DNA of 64,000 nt, from contig JAJLRJ010000001.1 in the NCBI GenBank assembly GCA_024195265.1, positions 54,561,702-54,625,701 on the forward strand, written 5' to 3'. Made by a program: the position numbers and the translations under genes. Under the pieces are notes generated by a model. That model had not been told where the DNA came from. It worked only from the letters and a program-made list of their open reading frames with translations, and ran no database searches. Source of the stretch: Dendrophyllia cribrosa. Taxonomy: Eukaryota; Cnidaria; Anthozoa; Scleractinia; Dendrophylliidae. Below are positions 13,201-28,200 of the stretch, piece after piece (position 1 is the first letter of the stretch; each line of letters begins with the position of its first letter).

Positions 13201-16200
13201 ATATATATCTTAACATGTATCGTTAATATTTTACTCTGTTTAATTTAGGTACCTTGATAACATCTGTAAAAACCCTGATGAAGAAAAGTTTCTAAAAATT
13301 AAGCAAAGCAATAAAATTTTTCAGGTAAGGTACATGTACATGTCATATCTGGCTTAAAATAATTCAAATGAAATAAAATGCAACACAATGAAGCAGTGTA
13401 CCAAAATAGGAATGACCACTTCAGACAATAACTTATTCATGAGTGTTTGCAGTTATTATTGCATTGAAAAACAAGTGGCACCATGCAAAAGTACTGCTGA
13501 AGAGGTTTCATTTGAATGGTCACACCATAGGATTTCATCAACAGACTCATAAGTTAGAACAAATGGTACCATGCAAAAGTACTACTGAAGAGGTTTCATT
13601 TGAATGGTCACACCATAGGATTTCATCAACAGACTCAAAAGTTAGAACAAATGTACTGCCAAATGTATTGCCAAAGAGGTTTCTTTTGAATGATCACACC
13701 ATTAGATTTTGTCCACTGACAGACTTAATACAGCTGTAGTTAGAACAACAGTGCTCAAAGAACAGAAGTGGGCTAGGCTGTTCATAAGTTGGCTTCCTCT
13801 CTCCATAATAAGCTGCCATTATTTTTATTGTTTAATTTTTTGCTTTTTTATGTAGGAGCGTGTAGCTCCAATCAATGGAGCCATACAATTTCTTCTTGCC
13901 TGTGGGTTTGAAGATAAAGTTCTTCCTATTGAAGGTACATTAACCAAGAGACACATGAGACAATCAAGATACAGAAAATATTGTCTTTCGTTCATTTTTA
14001 GTCTTCCTATGTCATTTTGAGAAGATGGGGTCATTGTCTGCTTGAATTTGCTGCCTTAACGTTTCTTTTCCCTTTCTTCTTTTTCTTTTTTTTTTTCATG
14101 CTTATTTGTTAGTTGCCTCTTTTGCTCAGTTTCTGCCCTTTTTTGCTCAAGTTTTAAGAATCTTCATCATAAATGCTTTCACCTAAAAATACAGTCAAAT
14201 TTCTCTCTTTTCACTCTTCATCATGCCGTTCACTTTTTTCACCCTGTGTTTTATCGTTCCTCCGCTAGATTCAGAAGATAAATTTTTTGTATTGCCCAAG
14301 GAGAAGTGTTCTGACTGCGAACAGCTGAAGGTGTTCAAGGAAGTTTTACTTTCCAGTGAAGCTTTGAAGCCAAAGCTTGATCGATGCTTGAAGGTTAGTT
14401 ACTGTTTAATTGTTGCCTTCTCTTGTAAAAGAAGAAAAAAAAACATTTTTTATGTACATCTGTTTTCTATTCGCTTGGTTGTGAACAGGAAGCATCACCA
14501 GCGCCAGTGGTCTTGTACCAAAATGTACAATCTCCTATTCAACCGATTATTGCTGGTGGTGCTTGATGTGCAGATTTCAGATTCGTCAGTCATGTCGATT
14601 TTGATTGTCACTGGCGGAATTGAACAACATACTGACTCCATGCTAGGAACAGAAAAATATACAAACGAATGAGTATATAAACCATTTGTTATTTGTGCCA
14701 GTAATATTGTCTTTTTCTGTTACTGTTGCTGTGAAGGAAGAGGGGTGGATGCTTAATAAATTTCATGCTCCAAAAGGGGGGAAGGGGGTGTAAGAGGGAG
14801 GAAGAGGGAAGAGGGGTGAGGAGAGGGGGGGGGGGGGGGGGGGGGGGTGTAATAAGTCTCAAGTTTGTAGAACATTCTTATTTTTACACGGCCCCACCAG
14901 CAATACTGATTTATATATTAAGTCTGTCTGCCTTTCTAGGTCTACAAGCCCACAAGTCGCGCTAGCCATTTTGAGGTCCCCAGCGATTTCTTTAACAAGT
15001 CATCTGACGAAGTCAAAAGAGAACAGCTCTCAAGGTATGAAATTTTCCTTTTCTTATTTTTTTATCTTGGAATACGCGAACTGTTGAACGAGATATATTA
15101 TACGGAGGCAGCTATGCAAATTTTCACTCGTTCCATCATTTGTAAACGTTTTAAATTTCCCTGTGTATTACGTGTTTAAAGATGGTTGCTGTAATTCAAT
15201 AGGTCGCGTGACTCTGAGTAGAATTGTAATTATGTAATCCAATAGCGCTGCGCACAAATGACGTCACAAAAATAGAGACCCCCTGCGTGACTCAGACAAA
15301 CAAACTGTTCCATGTGCCATTTATAGTAGAGCGGTAGGTGAGATCATGTCTTTCGCGAGCACTTTAATTCGATCTTTTACGGTGTTTACGGAAGATGACG
15401 GCGTTCCGGGCTCGAAATTTGAGAGAGAACGATAATATTATACTGTAGATCAGTTAAAAAGGTGGTTGAAGTGCAGGTGCAGGAGATTGAAACAGGGAGG
15501 AAAATGCGAAGAACTTTTGAGGCGCACGAAAGATTGCATATTTTAATAGTAGGTCATCGTACTCTCGATTCGAGCATTGATGATGGAAAATGGTTCGCCT
15601 TAAAAGCCATAAAAGAAAATAGTGAATTGAAAGGATGCAACAGTGTGGTTTCGCTTCGCTTGATTGCCTGAATGAAATAGTGGCATAAACGAATCAGTCG
15701 CTAGACTGTCAAAATTGCCAACGGAGTTTTTAGAATAACGCAGTGGCTATTCGCACGGCACCCGTTCGCGGACTTCGATTTGCTAGTCATACCGGAGTCC
15801 AAAACTTTCGACAATTTTCGATATTATTCTTCACTTTTGTTGGTCCACAATATTAAATGTTCGTTTAGCTGTACGAAGCGCTTCTGGTAAGAGATGTTGA
15901 TCGGCTTCAGACTAATTTGCTGAGTCTCTGGGTACACTACGCGAGCGACTCATTTCGTGACACTTAATAGAAATTTTTCGCGTCAAAGAATACTCCCGTA
16001 CGGCCAACTTCGATTTGCTATTCGTACGGGAGTCCAAAACAACAACAACAATTCTATTGTAACATGATTTTAATAGATATATTATAACAATTTGAATTAA
16101 TTTTTTGACACGTAACTTGTTTATAGATGTCCCAGTGCACTCATATTATTGCTAATGAAACATATAATAATAAAAAGAATCGAAAAGAATCACTCACATA

Positions 16201-19200
16201 CAGCAAAAGGTGATCTTCATTGTGATTCAACAAAAGTGAAGAATAACATCGAAAATTGTCGAAAGTTTTTGGACTCCCGTACGAATAGCAAATCGAAGTT
16301 GGCCGTACGAGAGTATTCTTTGACGCGAAAAATTTCCACAACTGAAGTGTCACGAAATGAGTCGCTCGCGTAGTATACAGACTCAGCAAATTAGTCTGAG
16401 CCAAATCAACATCGCTTACCAGTAGCGCTTCGTACAGCTAAACAAACATTTAATATTGTGGACCAACAAAAGTGAAGAATAACATCGAAAATTGTCGAAA
16501 GTTTTGGACTCCCGTACGAATAGCAAATCGAAGTCCGCGTACGGTGCCGTACGAATGCGTAGCGTATGGAAACTTTATGAAAATTGAGCAAAACAGTTAC
16601 AGCCTTGACTGAGACAAACTTCAGCTCTCTACAAGTTGAATAGCTTATTAGCTACAACTCTCTCTCTGCTATAAAGCTTGGAACTGAAAATTAAAATTCT
16701 GCAAAGAAAAACTAAAATATAGCTGGGCCCAGCGTGATATTAATAGCAGGAAAGACATTCACGGCCAACAGATCATTTCAGATCCTGTCCGGTATTTCAG
16801 AGAGAAATGTTAGAGAAATTCAAACCTTTCCTACATAAAAATCTACATGCCAATATTAATGGCGAAAAGAACACACCAACCGCCAGGCAAAAAAGGACGC
16901 TAAAATGAGGTCAAAATCAACAAGCGCAAAAAACAACCGACAGACTTGACCTCTAGTCCGTTGCACGCGGATTTTGAAAGTTTTATTACTCAGTCTTCAC
17001 TAAAATCCTCTTTAACAAACGGCTTAATGTAGAATAACCGTTCAAAACATATAAAAGGAGCAAATGACATTAAAAACACGAGGTAAGAGTCGTGCAGAAC
17101 TGCCGAGGACAAGACACGATCCACCACTTGCACTTTCGATACCTTGCGAAGGCTTCGGGAATGAACACTTTCTTCCCAGATTTCTCCACCTCCTTTCGCG
17201 ATTTTGGCCATTTATCTGGATATCTTGAGTCGGTTTTACACTCACCCCAACAGCAATGCTTAGTGCTAACCATTTTCACTCTTTTGGGAAGCGTAAACTG
17301 TGTTCTTTCTGATTTATACGTATCTTTCTGTGTGCACTATGGCTTTCCCGCATATATTTCCCTTCAGCGAGCTCCAATGTTTGTCTGAGTCACGCGGGGG
17401 GTCTCATAAGACGTGATCTATTTATAGTAATTGTGCGCAGCGCTATTGTCCAGACAGTCTCGTTTCATACAATGCATATTTACGCTTAGATGTTTTGGTC
17501 ACGATGTGGATGTGGTCACGATTTTTGGTCACGATGTAGATTTAGATTTAGATGTAGATGTAGATTTAGATGTTTTGGTTGTTTTAAATCCGTTCACTCT
17601 ACAATTCTGAAAAATTAAAACCGATCTGTGGACTTAACCGTACGTTGTTTCGTATTCAGGAGATGGCTTTTAGAGCCCTTTGATTTTTAACGTTGCACCA
17701 TTTTATCAAAGTTTAAACACAAGATCAACTGGAGTATTGGGTTGTTTGTTAGGGCGATTTTTAATCACGTGTCGTAATACCAGAAGCAACGTAATCGCTC
17801 TAACCAATCACAACAGGCGCATACGATCCAAGGAACCATTCATAACTCCATGCAACCAGAAGCTTATCACGTGTAATCGGGATTATTGCCTTCTGATGCA
17901 ACTCGATGCAAATCGATGTGGCCGGAGCCAAACGCAGGAAAAAGCGGGCGAGCACTGGAGTCATGATTGCTTTTATTTTACTTCTGATTATTTAAAAAGG
18001 TGGCGCGAGTTTCTTTAAGCCTTTAACCAAGGGTGCCAAAGATTGAAATTCAAGAAAAATCCCAAATTTTATTTTGTTAAGTATTAAAAAACAAATAGGG
18101 GAATCTTTGCTGACGTCATTGTTTACGTTTTGCTTCATTAGCATACGAATCTGCATAGAGAAGGCATCATGCTAAATACGAATTGACTTCAAAAGTTGAA
18201 AGAGCTTGTTAAACTTAGTAATCAATGCAATTTTCAGCTTTTTCCATGCAATATTTTAGGAAATATCTGCTATCAAACACTGCAAAATTGTTGGGTGGCA
18301 AAAGCGCTAATGAGCCATACATTCTTTGTAAAATTTGAGTTTTAAATACGGCATTGCATGATGTGTATCTAGTATATCGGGCTCAAATTATTAGAGAAAG
18401 TTAATTGTGCTATGCCCTTTCAATATTCAGCGTTGATTTTTTTGTAGGTAGGTTAGAAAACGAGGCGCATATGCTTATGCGGCAAAAAATGGTAAACAAA
18501 GATTCCCCTATAGTACCATGCAAAATGCTGAAGAGGTTTCATTTGAATGGTCACCCATACACAGTCTGAAAAGTTAGAACTTATGACATGTCTCCATAGT
18601 TGCCTCTGGGAGTGAAAGCCGGGTTAAAAAAATCACAATGCTTAGTAATGCAAAACCAAAGCGCGAACTACTTTCGACACTCAATCAGTTGAACACCGTT
18701 TTTGATGCCTTGTTTCTATAAATCGATTCATAACAACTGAAGACCCGGACACTCAGTGCCACATTTATTGCAACGTTACGCGTAATAAGATTTTTTTGGA
18801 GTGTCACACGATGCAATTTGTTGCGCGCAACGTCGCAAAAGTAGAACTCGATCCTACTTCTGCAACTGTTGCACCGTGTGTCCGGGTTGTGCCTTCATCA
18901 TACCGTCCAGAAGGACGTCGGACACCTCATTGAGACTTATATAACGTAATGTCGACACTCAGGATTGAACCTGTGACCTCGGCTAGGCTTAGGCTTAGGC
19001 TTAGGCTTACATACCGTACCACTGTACCACCTAGCTTCTCGGGTTGCTTAGTACTAAATTTAACTATATAAACTGCTACTCCTAACCTCAACTGAAAGCT
19101 AACCAGTTACTCCGTTATATAAGTCTCAATAAGGTGTCCGACGTCCTTCTGGACGGTATCATTTGGGCTTGACTGTGTGTCCGGACCTCCGGATTTTTTT

Positions 19201-22200
19201 TTTATTTACTAGAACTGAGGAACTTGAGCGCAGTTGTCAGCTAAGAACTCGAGCAATGCGTGAAGCTGAAAAGCGTCCATCCAAGACCTACCGTTTCACC
19301 TTAATACGGGTTCGATTTCCTGACGGTTTTATTCTTCAAGGTATTGGATTTGAATCCTGTCAACTTGTATCAACGGTTTCTTAACTTCAGCATCGACTCG
19401 ATAGATTCCAGCAAAACTAAACGTTTTTGTTTTGTTTTGTTCTGTCAGGGACGTTTTACTCTCGAGAAAAACTTCGGGATGTGTTCGAGTTTGTTCGGCA
19501 GTCGCTCGTGTCCGACTGGCAGCCGTTTGTGTTGTCGGAAGCCATTGGACAACTGACAGATGAGAACGCGACACTTATAGCCCTGGGTTTGGTGAGTGGT
19601 GGATACTAATGATACCTAATTTGTAGGATGCTTGGAAAATTCGACGTTAAACTTTTACGATTTTGTAGCCTGTTCCAGATGCTCAAATTGTGGGGAGCGA
19701 AAGAAAGGCGGCGCTACAACAAAAAAAGTTCATGCGCTGTACTGAAGAAGATGGCGCGAATGGGTCTCCTCTTACTAGTATTTTCTTTATTCTTTTTTCT
19801 TACAATAATTGTTCCTCACGATCTTGTTGCTCCAGTTTGGTTGAATAGAATGGAAGCAATGTAAAGGAAGAGCAGGCACTGTAATTCTTTGAGTTACAAC
19901 GGTCCCGAGATCAAAAACGAACTTCCACCTCTACTCCTATTTCCCAAGAACGATCAGAGATTGGAACAGTCTTCTCGACGATATAGTGCAAGCATCGACC
20001 TTGGCCTCTTTTGAAAAGAGGCTTGCTAGTCTTGATAACTAGACATGACCATTCTTTACCTTTTTTGATTGATTTGTTATAAATTAAGTTTTAATGTTAT
20101 TGTTGCAAGTGTATACTTTTAACCCTTGCAAAAATCTTCAGAAGTAAAGGACGCAAGTTTAATGGGAGAAGAAGACCTTTTCTTTCGGCGTTCCCCATAA
20201 TCTTAACGCCTGGAGCAGCCTGTGCTCTTTGAGAATACTTTCTATGATTTAGGCTGTGTAGTTGGCGGTATGATATGCGTGAGAAAACAGTTTTGGCGGC
20301 AGAGCCGCAAGTGAAAAACGTACCCGCCTAGCAGGCTATTCATAATTATTACATTTCTTTCAATTTTTGTAATGTGGCCGAACTAGACAGGAGATAAATT
20401 CGTAGCTCGACAGCGTTCCATTTCATTTGTTAAATTTGGTCATTTTCACGTTGTAATTGTGTAGAGAATGACAAAAAATGCATCAAAGTGTATAACACGC
20501 ACATATCCATTGTTTCACTCGTTAACCCTTTTTTGTGTGTGTGACGCCCTCATTGCCGTCCTGTGTCTCTTAATACGGAGCTTAAGCAACCACAACGGTG
20601 ACAGGCACATTTCCCTTTCGTAAACGGTCGATGCCATTTTAGCGACACTTAGAAAAATTTTCACAAATTTTAGAATTATTTTTTCTATCAGAAAAAGAAA
20701 AATGCAATTAATTACCTAGGATCGAACCCGGAACCTCTGCATGCTAACATCTCTCCTTTACCACTAGACCACTGGGTTGATCCGGCAAACCCACGAAAAA
20801 TTTAATTATAAAAGATGCTTTTCTTAATATATATCAATAACGGGTCACCCTAACCCTAAATCTTACCTAACCGCGAATCTAGCTTAGATCTAATAATCGC
20901 TTTACCTAGGCCCAATTTTCAGGGGCACCCACCGACGGTTTTCTGTCAAATATCTGTTCGGGGAGGCATAGGTTGCCGAGAAATTTCGGTGACTCGAGAA
21001 CGGCTAAAAATTTCGATGTGGCCTTTCCATACATCTAAGATTTTCGGAGGTTTTTTAATTACCTTTCCTACGATTTTCGAAAGTCGAATTTTTAACCTTG
21101 ATCCTGGAATTTTCTGGAATTATGACCAGTTTAGCCCTAGCATTTTCTACACGTACTAGCACTTTCTTTGCTTTCTTTGTAGAATTTAGGCTGTAACAGC
21201 GAGCGTTTCCATTGCTAACGTGGGTGGGATTCTTTCTGTTTTTGGTTTGTAACGGAAACAAAAAGAAAAATCTTAAATATACTACTGCGGTATTAAACGC
21301 CTAGAATTTTCGAAAGAGATGTCCATGGCCCTAGAACATTCGATGACGCCATTACAATCCCTAGATTTTTCGGAAAACCCGCTTATTTTCTTCAACCGAA
21401 AAAAAGGTCCCTAAAATTTTCGGCTGCCAAATTGGATTACTAGATAGCCTCCATTTTCGTGAACCTTCAATAAAGAGCTGAGATTTTCGGAAATTATATA
21501 GAAAAGCCCTAACAAATTCGAGAAGAGTTTAGTTCTCCTAGAACGACCGAACAGATAAAAGTTTCATAGGACAGCTTAGAATTCATTTGCAGAGCTTTAA
21601 AAACAGTCCCGATACCCTAAAACAGCATTCTAAAGCATTTGGGAGAAAACCCTTGTTGGGTGCCCCTGAATTTTATCTAATAATGATAGCCTATTTTCGT
21701 CCCAATCCAGGCATAAACTAGAGAGAAATAGCATCGACCATTACAAAAGGCTTGGTTACTAATGAATGCTAATGATGGTATCGACCGTTAAAAATGGCAT
21801 CGACAGTTTACGAAAAGGAAATCAGCGACGGCGACGGCAGCGATAACAGCACAAAACAATGGGTTTGGTGAGCGAAAACAATGCTTATGCACGTGCTGCA
21901 CGTGCGTTTTACATTTTGGTACATTTCTTTGCCTTCCCTGCAAAACAATGACGTCAAATGATCAAATTATAGGTTTCGTGGAGAACGTAAGCACACGACG
22001 GTTAAGGTGATTCCTCAGTATTGCACTGCGCATCCTGTACTGCGCATAACACACGTAATTCGCAACATCGGCAGCATTAAAACATGGCTGCTTTTTTGGC
22101 CAGAAATCTCACCAGGCATAAAAATGGGCGCTTCATAAAATCATCGGTGAAAAAAAGAACTGAAATTTTGTTTCAAGATCTAGAGAGAAAAAGAAAATCA

Positions 22201-25200
22201 AACGACAGTGTAAGCGCGAAGCCATCCGTCGTTTCGTTGTCAGAGGATTTGTCAGAGGGCGAATTCCCGGTAATCGGGAGACGTATCGTTGAACTAAATT
22301 TGCTTGCAAAGGAGCTTGACAATGGATGTAATGCATGTGGAAAGCCGCTCCGTCTATCCAACTGTACAGAGGAGACGATCTCGGGAATGGGAAGCTTTCT
22401 GTATGTCACCTGTAGGGAGGAAGAATGTGGCGAAGTAAATGTGTGCCATACAAGCAAAGCGCACCGAGTAAACGGAGGCCGCGGAAGACCAGTGTTTGAC
22501 ATAAATACGAAACTTGCTGCCGGTAAGTAACCATTGCTTTTGTAGGCATAGACAAATACAGTCTATTTTAAAGTCGATAAAAGAGTTAAATATTTTTGTA
22601 TTAATCTGTTCAAATGCTACTGGTAGGAATGTTACATGCCGGAATTGGGCCTACCCATGTAAACTCACTACTGACATCGATAAACCTTCCTGCTGTTGCC
22701 GAGAACACCCTGAAGGCGAGAGAAAGGGAAATTGGACCAGTCATTGAAAGAAAGGCAAAGGAATCATGTGGAAAAGCGTTGGAAGTGGAAAAGAGCCAGT
22801 GGATGGACGAAAGTTTAAACGGTGAAAAGTCTGGAAAAGGAGTGGGAATCGGAGCGTCATACGACATGGGTTGGCAGAAGCGAGGGAAAGGACACAATAG
22901 TCTGACCGGTAAACCATACTATTTTTAAATAGTATAAACAGTAAAAAGGCAGTAAACAGACAGTGGTTAATGTTTGATGATAATTAATAGTTTATGCTTT
23001 ACTAGCAGCGAGTATGTAAATAAGCTATAAATTCTCTCGAATTCGCTTGTGGCTAGTATTGAGAGTAGTTCCCAGTAGCACAGCTGTATAAAATAAACGT
23101 AAAGTTGATTTAATATGCAAGATAAATCCTTTCTGAAGAGAATGTTTTGAAAATGCAACTAAATTATTGGATTGACTGTTTTTTCTAGAGTACAACAAGG
23201 GCACAAGAAACGGTGAATTAGAGAAATTATAAAGTTGCGGACCTCCGAGGAAACACACACTTCGCTCGTTGAATTCAGCGAATTCAGGCAAAAACAGAAG
23301 TATTACTCGTAAATCATTTAGTCAGTTATTATAAAGATTCATTATAGGACCTTGTGGTTATTTGTGAGATATGTGATTGATTTTTAAAACGTGAAATGAG
23401 AGTAAATTTAACCATTTTTGCCAGGCACTTTTTACTGTATTACTGCACTCAAAGATGGAAATATATTCAAAAATCAGTGAGTGGAAACTTTTTTGTGTAT
23501 GATTTACCTCCCAGGAGCTGGCACTATGATAGGGATAAAATCAGGAAAAGTTGTTGCTTATGCTACAAGGAATAAAAGGTGTGCCATTTGTGAGGCAGCA
23601 TCAAGGAAAGGCCAGGCAGAAGCAAGACCGCATGATTGTAGACTGAACTGGTCTGGTTCTGCTAAGGCTATGGAGCCAGATATAGGTAATTGAGAAGCTT
23701 GTCACCATATACTACTCACAGACAGTCAATATTAAAGGAACAGTTGTGATTGGAAAAGCAACAATTAATACAATTATTTATTGCATTACATCTTCGTAAC
23801 TTCACTTTATTGGTTATAATGAGGTGCAAGCAAAATAAAATAGCATAAACAGTTACTTCATGTAATTATATTGTCTGTAAAGCAACAGGATCATGTTTCT
23901 TTGTATACAGTCAGGGTATTCTTCATAATTACAGCATTACCTTAAAGCAATTAATTGATTGAGCTCAATTTACTGGCGACAATTTTTTAATATAGTTATT
24001 GCAAATTTTTAGTCAAATGTTATTTACAATATTCTTTTTACGAATCTTGAATTTGACTTTTTATTGAAGCTGTCTTGGCGTTTCATCCTCAGTCTCACAT
24101 TTAAAAGTCTAAACAGTCTTATATTTGCAGAATAATTTATTGTCCAGTGGCAGATCCAGATCCTGTTTGAACTGGGGAGGAGATTTAATAATGGGGGTGG
24201 TGGGTTAATGATAGAGACTGAAAATATTGTCTCTACAAGAAAGGAGGTTCCCAGGCCACCTTGGCCCCTCCCCTAGACCCGCCACTGCTGTCTTAGTGTC
24301 TTCCAAAGACTCAAATTTACAATTCATATTCTATACCGTAGGTGCCAACTTAGCTCAAGAATGTGCAAATAAGTACAATGCTGAAGTGCAAATATTAGTT
24401 GGAGATGATGATTCAGCCACAGTGAAGAAAGTCAGGGAAAGTGTTTCACACAACGTAGAGAAGTGGTCAGACATCAATCATGCCAAAAAGTCATTTACTG
24501 GTCATTTGTATGCTCTACAATCACAGTTCAAAGGGCAGCTCAGCACAAAAGTGGTAGATTATTTTTCAAAATGCTTTGGATATGCTCTGCTGGTGCAAAA
24601 CAGAGATAACACAGAAGGTCTAAAGCAAAGTTTGAGAGCCATTGTCCCTCATGCTTTTGGTAAGCATAATCAACACTGTAGTGTCACCTGGTGTGGGTTT
24701 TTGAAAAACCCATCCAGCTGCCATCATGCTTCCCTACCATATGGCAAAGATCTGAAAGGAGACAAGTTACAAGAAGAGCTGGACAAGGTGATGCAGATGT
24801 TTATCCAAAATGCTGACAAACTCTCACCTCTCGGTTCCAGCCAGGCTAATGAGGCCATAAACAACACCATCGGTAGTAAAGCCCCCAAGATACGTCACTA
24901 TGGTTCAAGTGAAAGTAATGATTTTAGAGTTGCGTGTGCTGTCAGTCAAAAGAATCTTGGCCATAATTATGTCTCAGAGGTGAGGATCTCTGTTCTTAGA
25001 ATAAATTTTTGTTATGTTGTTCCACAAAATACTCCTACTTCCCCATGAAAGTTTTTTATTTAAACCCTCACCCTTTCAAAATTTGCATGTGAAATGTGGG
25101 AGGGTTAGTGTCTTCTGCAAATGTATATAATTTCATGTGAGAGAAAATGTGTCATAAGCATACTATCATAGACTGCAACAAAAAGCATCAGAATTCAAAA

Positions 25201-28200
25201 TAATATATGAACATATTTTCAAGAGGAATACTGAATTTAAATGAAATGAAATGAAATTAAGTATGGAAAAAAGTATGTAATGGGACTTCTTTGTCTAGTT
25301 AATGTTAATAATAAGAGAAAAATCATAATTTTTTTCCCTACAATTAATATAGGCTTTACAGGAAATACAACTTTCACCTGGGGTTAACAGCCAGCAGTAT
25401 GGTAATAGAGTAGACAGGAAGATGGGCAGGCTAAGGGTTGTAGAAAAAACAAAAGAATTCAAAACAAAGAGAAGAGAAAGACACAACAAAAGAAGCACAA
25501 AGGTCAGGCAGCTAGAGGTCAGAGAGGGAACTCAGTATCAAAGTGGTTTGGGGTTTACCTCCAATGATCAAGAAGTAACAGACCAAATTCCACAACCGAT
25601 CACTCCTCCGAAGAACAGACGAGCTTGCACCAGTGAAAAACAGTATAAAAAAGTAGTGTTTGATTTGGAGACAACATCTCGAGGTACTTTCACTCACAAT
25701 CTTGAAAAAAGGGAAAAAATGAGTTTTGAATTATCTTCCCCAGCACTACATCCAGGTTTAGGTGAATTACAATTATGGGTCCACAAATTTAGAGAACAGC
25801 CATACTAGAAAGGGGGAAGGGGGGGGGGGGGGGGGGGGGGGGGGGGTACTCAGGCCATTGTTTGGGTTTTTGAAATTGTTGAATCTGGGTCTTTTGGGGG
25901 TTCAGAATTGTCAGTATTCTGGGCTATTGGACTTTTTATGGGTCTAATGTTGGCCTTAAATGGAACATTGTTGCATAAAAAACTTGGCCTGACATACACA
26001 CCTTCCAGTCACCAATATAACAGAGTAACCCCACCCCTGGGTGTAACACAATATGTCGTGTAAGCACTCATGGGTGTTAAAAGTTCAATAAAAACATAAG
26101 TATTAATTAGCAAAACAATTTCCCTTTGTTTTCTCAGCTAATGATGCAGAGATTTGCCAGCTTGCTGCAATCCATGGCACAAAGCAGTTCAATGTCTATA
26201 TCCTTCCACTGGGTAGAATTTCCCCAAGTGCAACAACAGTCAACAAGCTGTCAATCATTCATGGCCGTTTGTTCTATGATGGAAGTCCAGTTACTGCTGT
26301 CAACCTTGAGATTGCAATACAACAGTTTCTAAACTGGTTGCGGAGCTTGAAAGAACCATGCCTTTTGTTGGCACATAATGCCAAGTTATTTGATGCGAAG
26401 CACTTGTTTGCAGCTCTGGTGAAGTCAAACAAAACTGTTCAGTTTTCAGAATTGGTTCTTGGCTTTTGTGACACTTTGCCAGCATTCAAGGAGGTGATTC
26501 CTGACAGAAAGTCATACAGTCAGGAGAATTTAGCCAGGGATCTCCTTCAATCTAGTTATAATGCCCACAATGCACTCAGTGATGTGCAAATGTTACAAGA
26601 ACTAAGTGAAAAATTTCTCAGTGCTCAAGTTGTGGAGAAAAACAGCTTTTCTTTCTCTTGGTTTCAAGACTACACAGAGTTCTTGAGTCAGAAAAGACGA
26701 AACCTTCACACCCTCCAACCCCTTATTGCTGCAAAAGCAATTACTGTGGGTATTGCTGAGAAAGCTGCCGCATCTGGGTTATCATCTAGTCACTTGCTCC
26801 TAGCCTTCCAAAGGGGTGGCATTGAAGGTCTCTCCAATGTCCTGAAAGAGAAATGTAACGGAAAGGCTCGTGTCACTAACAAAACTCAAACCATCAAGAA
26901 AATATGCGACTTTTTCTTGGACCACTCTGAAGAGTGAACTGAAAATGAAATGTACACCTCTTCAAGGTAGAATTGGCCGTTTTCTTGCACCCCATACCTT
27001 TGGTTGAAGAACTTTTCCGTAGACACACAGGTTTTACAAAATGAACAAAATGTCTTGTAAATCCTCTAGAAAGCCTCCAACCCCCCCCCCCCCCCCCCCC
27101 CCCCCTCCCCCCCCTCCCCCTCTAACAACCCCCCCTATTTTGGAGCAAGAAATTTATTAACCACACCCCTCTTTTTTTCATAACCAAATCAATAAACAAC
27201 AATGTATTACCAGAACATTTCCATTATATCCAGACATGAATTCACACCAGTACTCCCCAGTTTTGATAGCAATATAGAGGGTTTGAATCCATGAGGAGTC
27301 AAGAGTTTGTCTACATTTGATTCTTTATGGGAGTGTAGCTTGAAAAGGAATGTTGTTTTTGACCAGGGTGGAAATGTATTGTAACAAGTTATTACTTCGA
27401 ATCTTGGAAAACTTGTTAAATCTCTGATAATCAGGTTTCAAATTCCCTGTTCGAAAATTGACTTGATATCTTTCTCTCAGTGTTCTATAAGCATTTTGTA
27501 CGTATAAAGGTACTTAGTTAGGGGCACTTGTGACTCAAAAATGTCAAAATCCCCATGGCGTAGAAGGTCGCCCTAGACAAATGACGGGTTTGTTACATGC
27601 AATATGCATGAAAATGAATATAAAAATATTGTTATGTCCAAATGTCAAAATGTCATAACAAATTCACATCCTTGGAGACACATAGCCAAGAGTAAAGTAA
27701 TTTACTACCAACTGTAATACTACTGCATATGTAGATCATCAATGAATTAGAAAATATGGAAAAAACTAAAAATACTAGCTTTTAGCTAGTGAGGACAACC
27801 AATGTAATGTTGAAAGTTGTGAACTGCCACATTACACTATGAAAGAATTTATGAGTTTACATCTTGAAAATAAATTGTCAACATTAATTTGTAACGCCCA
27901 GGGGGGATACTCGAAATTTACATGACGGGGGGGTCCGACGGAGCCTCATTTTTTGAACCCAAAAAAATACTTGAGCTTGAAATTTACACCCAAAAAAATA
28001 CCTAGCATCGAAATTTTATACCCAAAAAAATACCTAGCATCGAAATTTTATACCCAAAAACGTCGCTCTGAGATTTGAAACCCAAAAAAATACGCTTATT
28101 TTTTTAAGACCCAAAAAAATACCCGCCGGATTTCTTGACCCAAAAAAATACCGAGGGTCGAAATTTTAGACCCAAAAAAAATACGTCGGACCCCCCGTCA

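Larger units (their letters stand above)
20609..21822. mobile_element. 1.2-kb TIR element nested in the GGGAGC MITE
   Basis: Inverted ends: ATTTCCCTTTCGTAAACGGT then CGATGCCATTTT on the left, and the complement ending CGAAAAGGAAAT on the right. Flanking sequence on both sides belongs to the GGGAGC MITE. It in turn contains a tRNA-like sequence (20713-20795) and a further element (20920-21668). Confidence 0.65.

Noticed and set aside
19669..19848. Alternative last exon of UBXN6 reading on from exon 11 after an AG at 19667-19668
   Set aside because: It gives a Ser/Cys/Phe-rich tail unlike the family, while 30288-30419 supplies the expected VPSA...W...KPELL tail in the right phase.
20713..20795. 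Functional tRNA gene
   Set aside because: A and B boxes are present but the acceptor and anticodon stems do not pair; a SINE-like derivative fits better. The same applies to 18962-19040, 32420-32485 and 33290-33370.
20844..20862. Telomere-like CACCCTAACCCTAAA
   Set aside because: Only about two TTAGGG units; too short to be an interstitial telomere.
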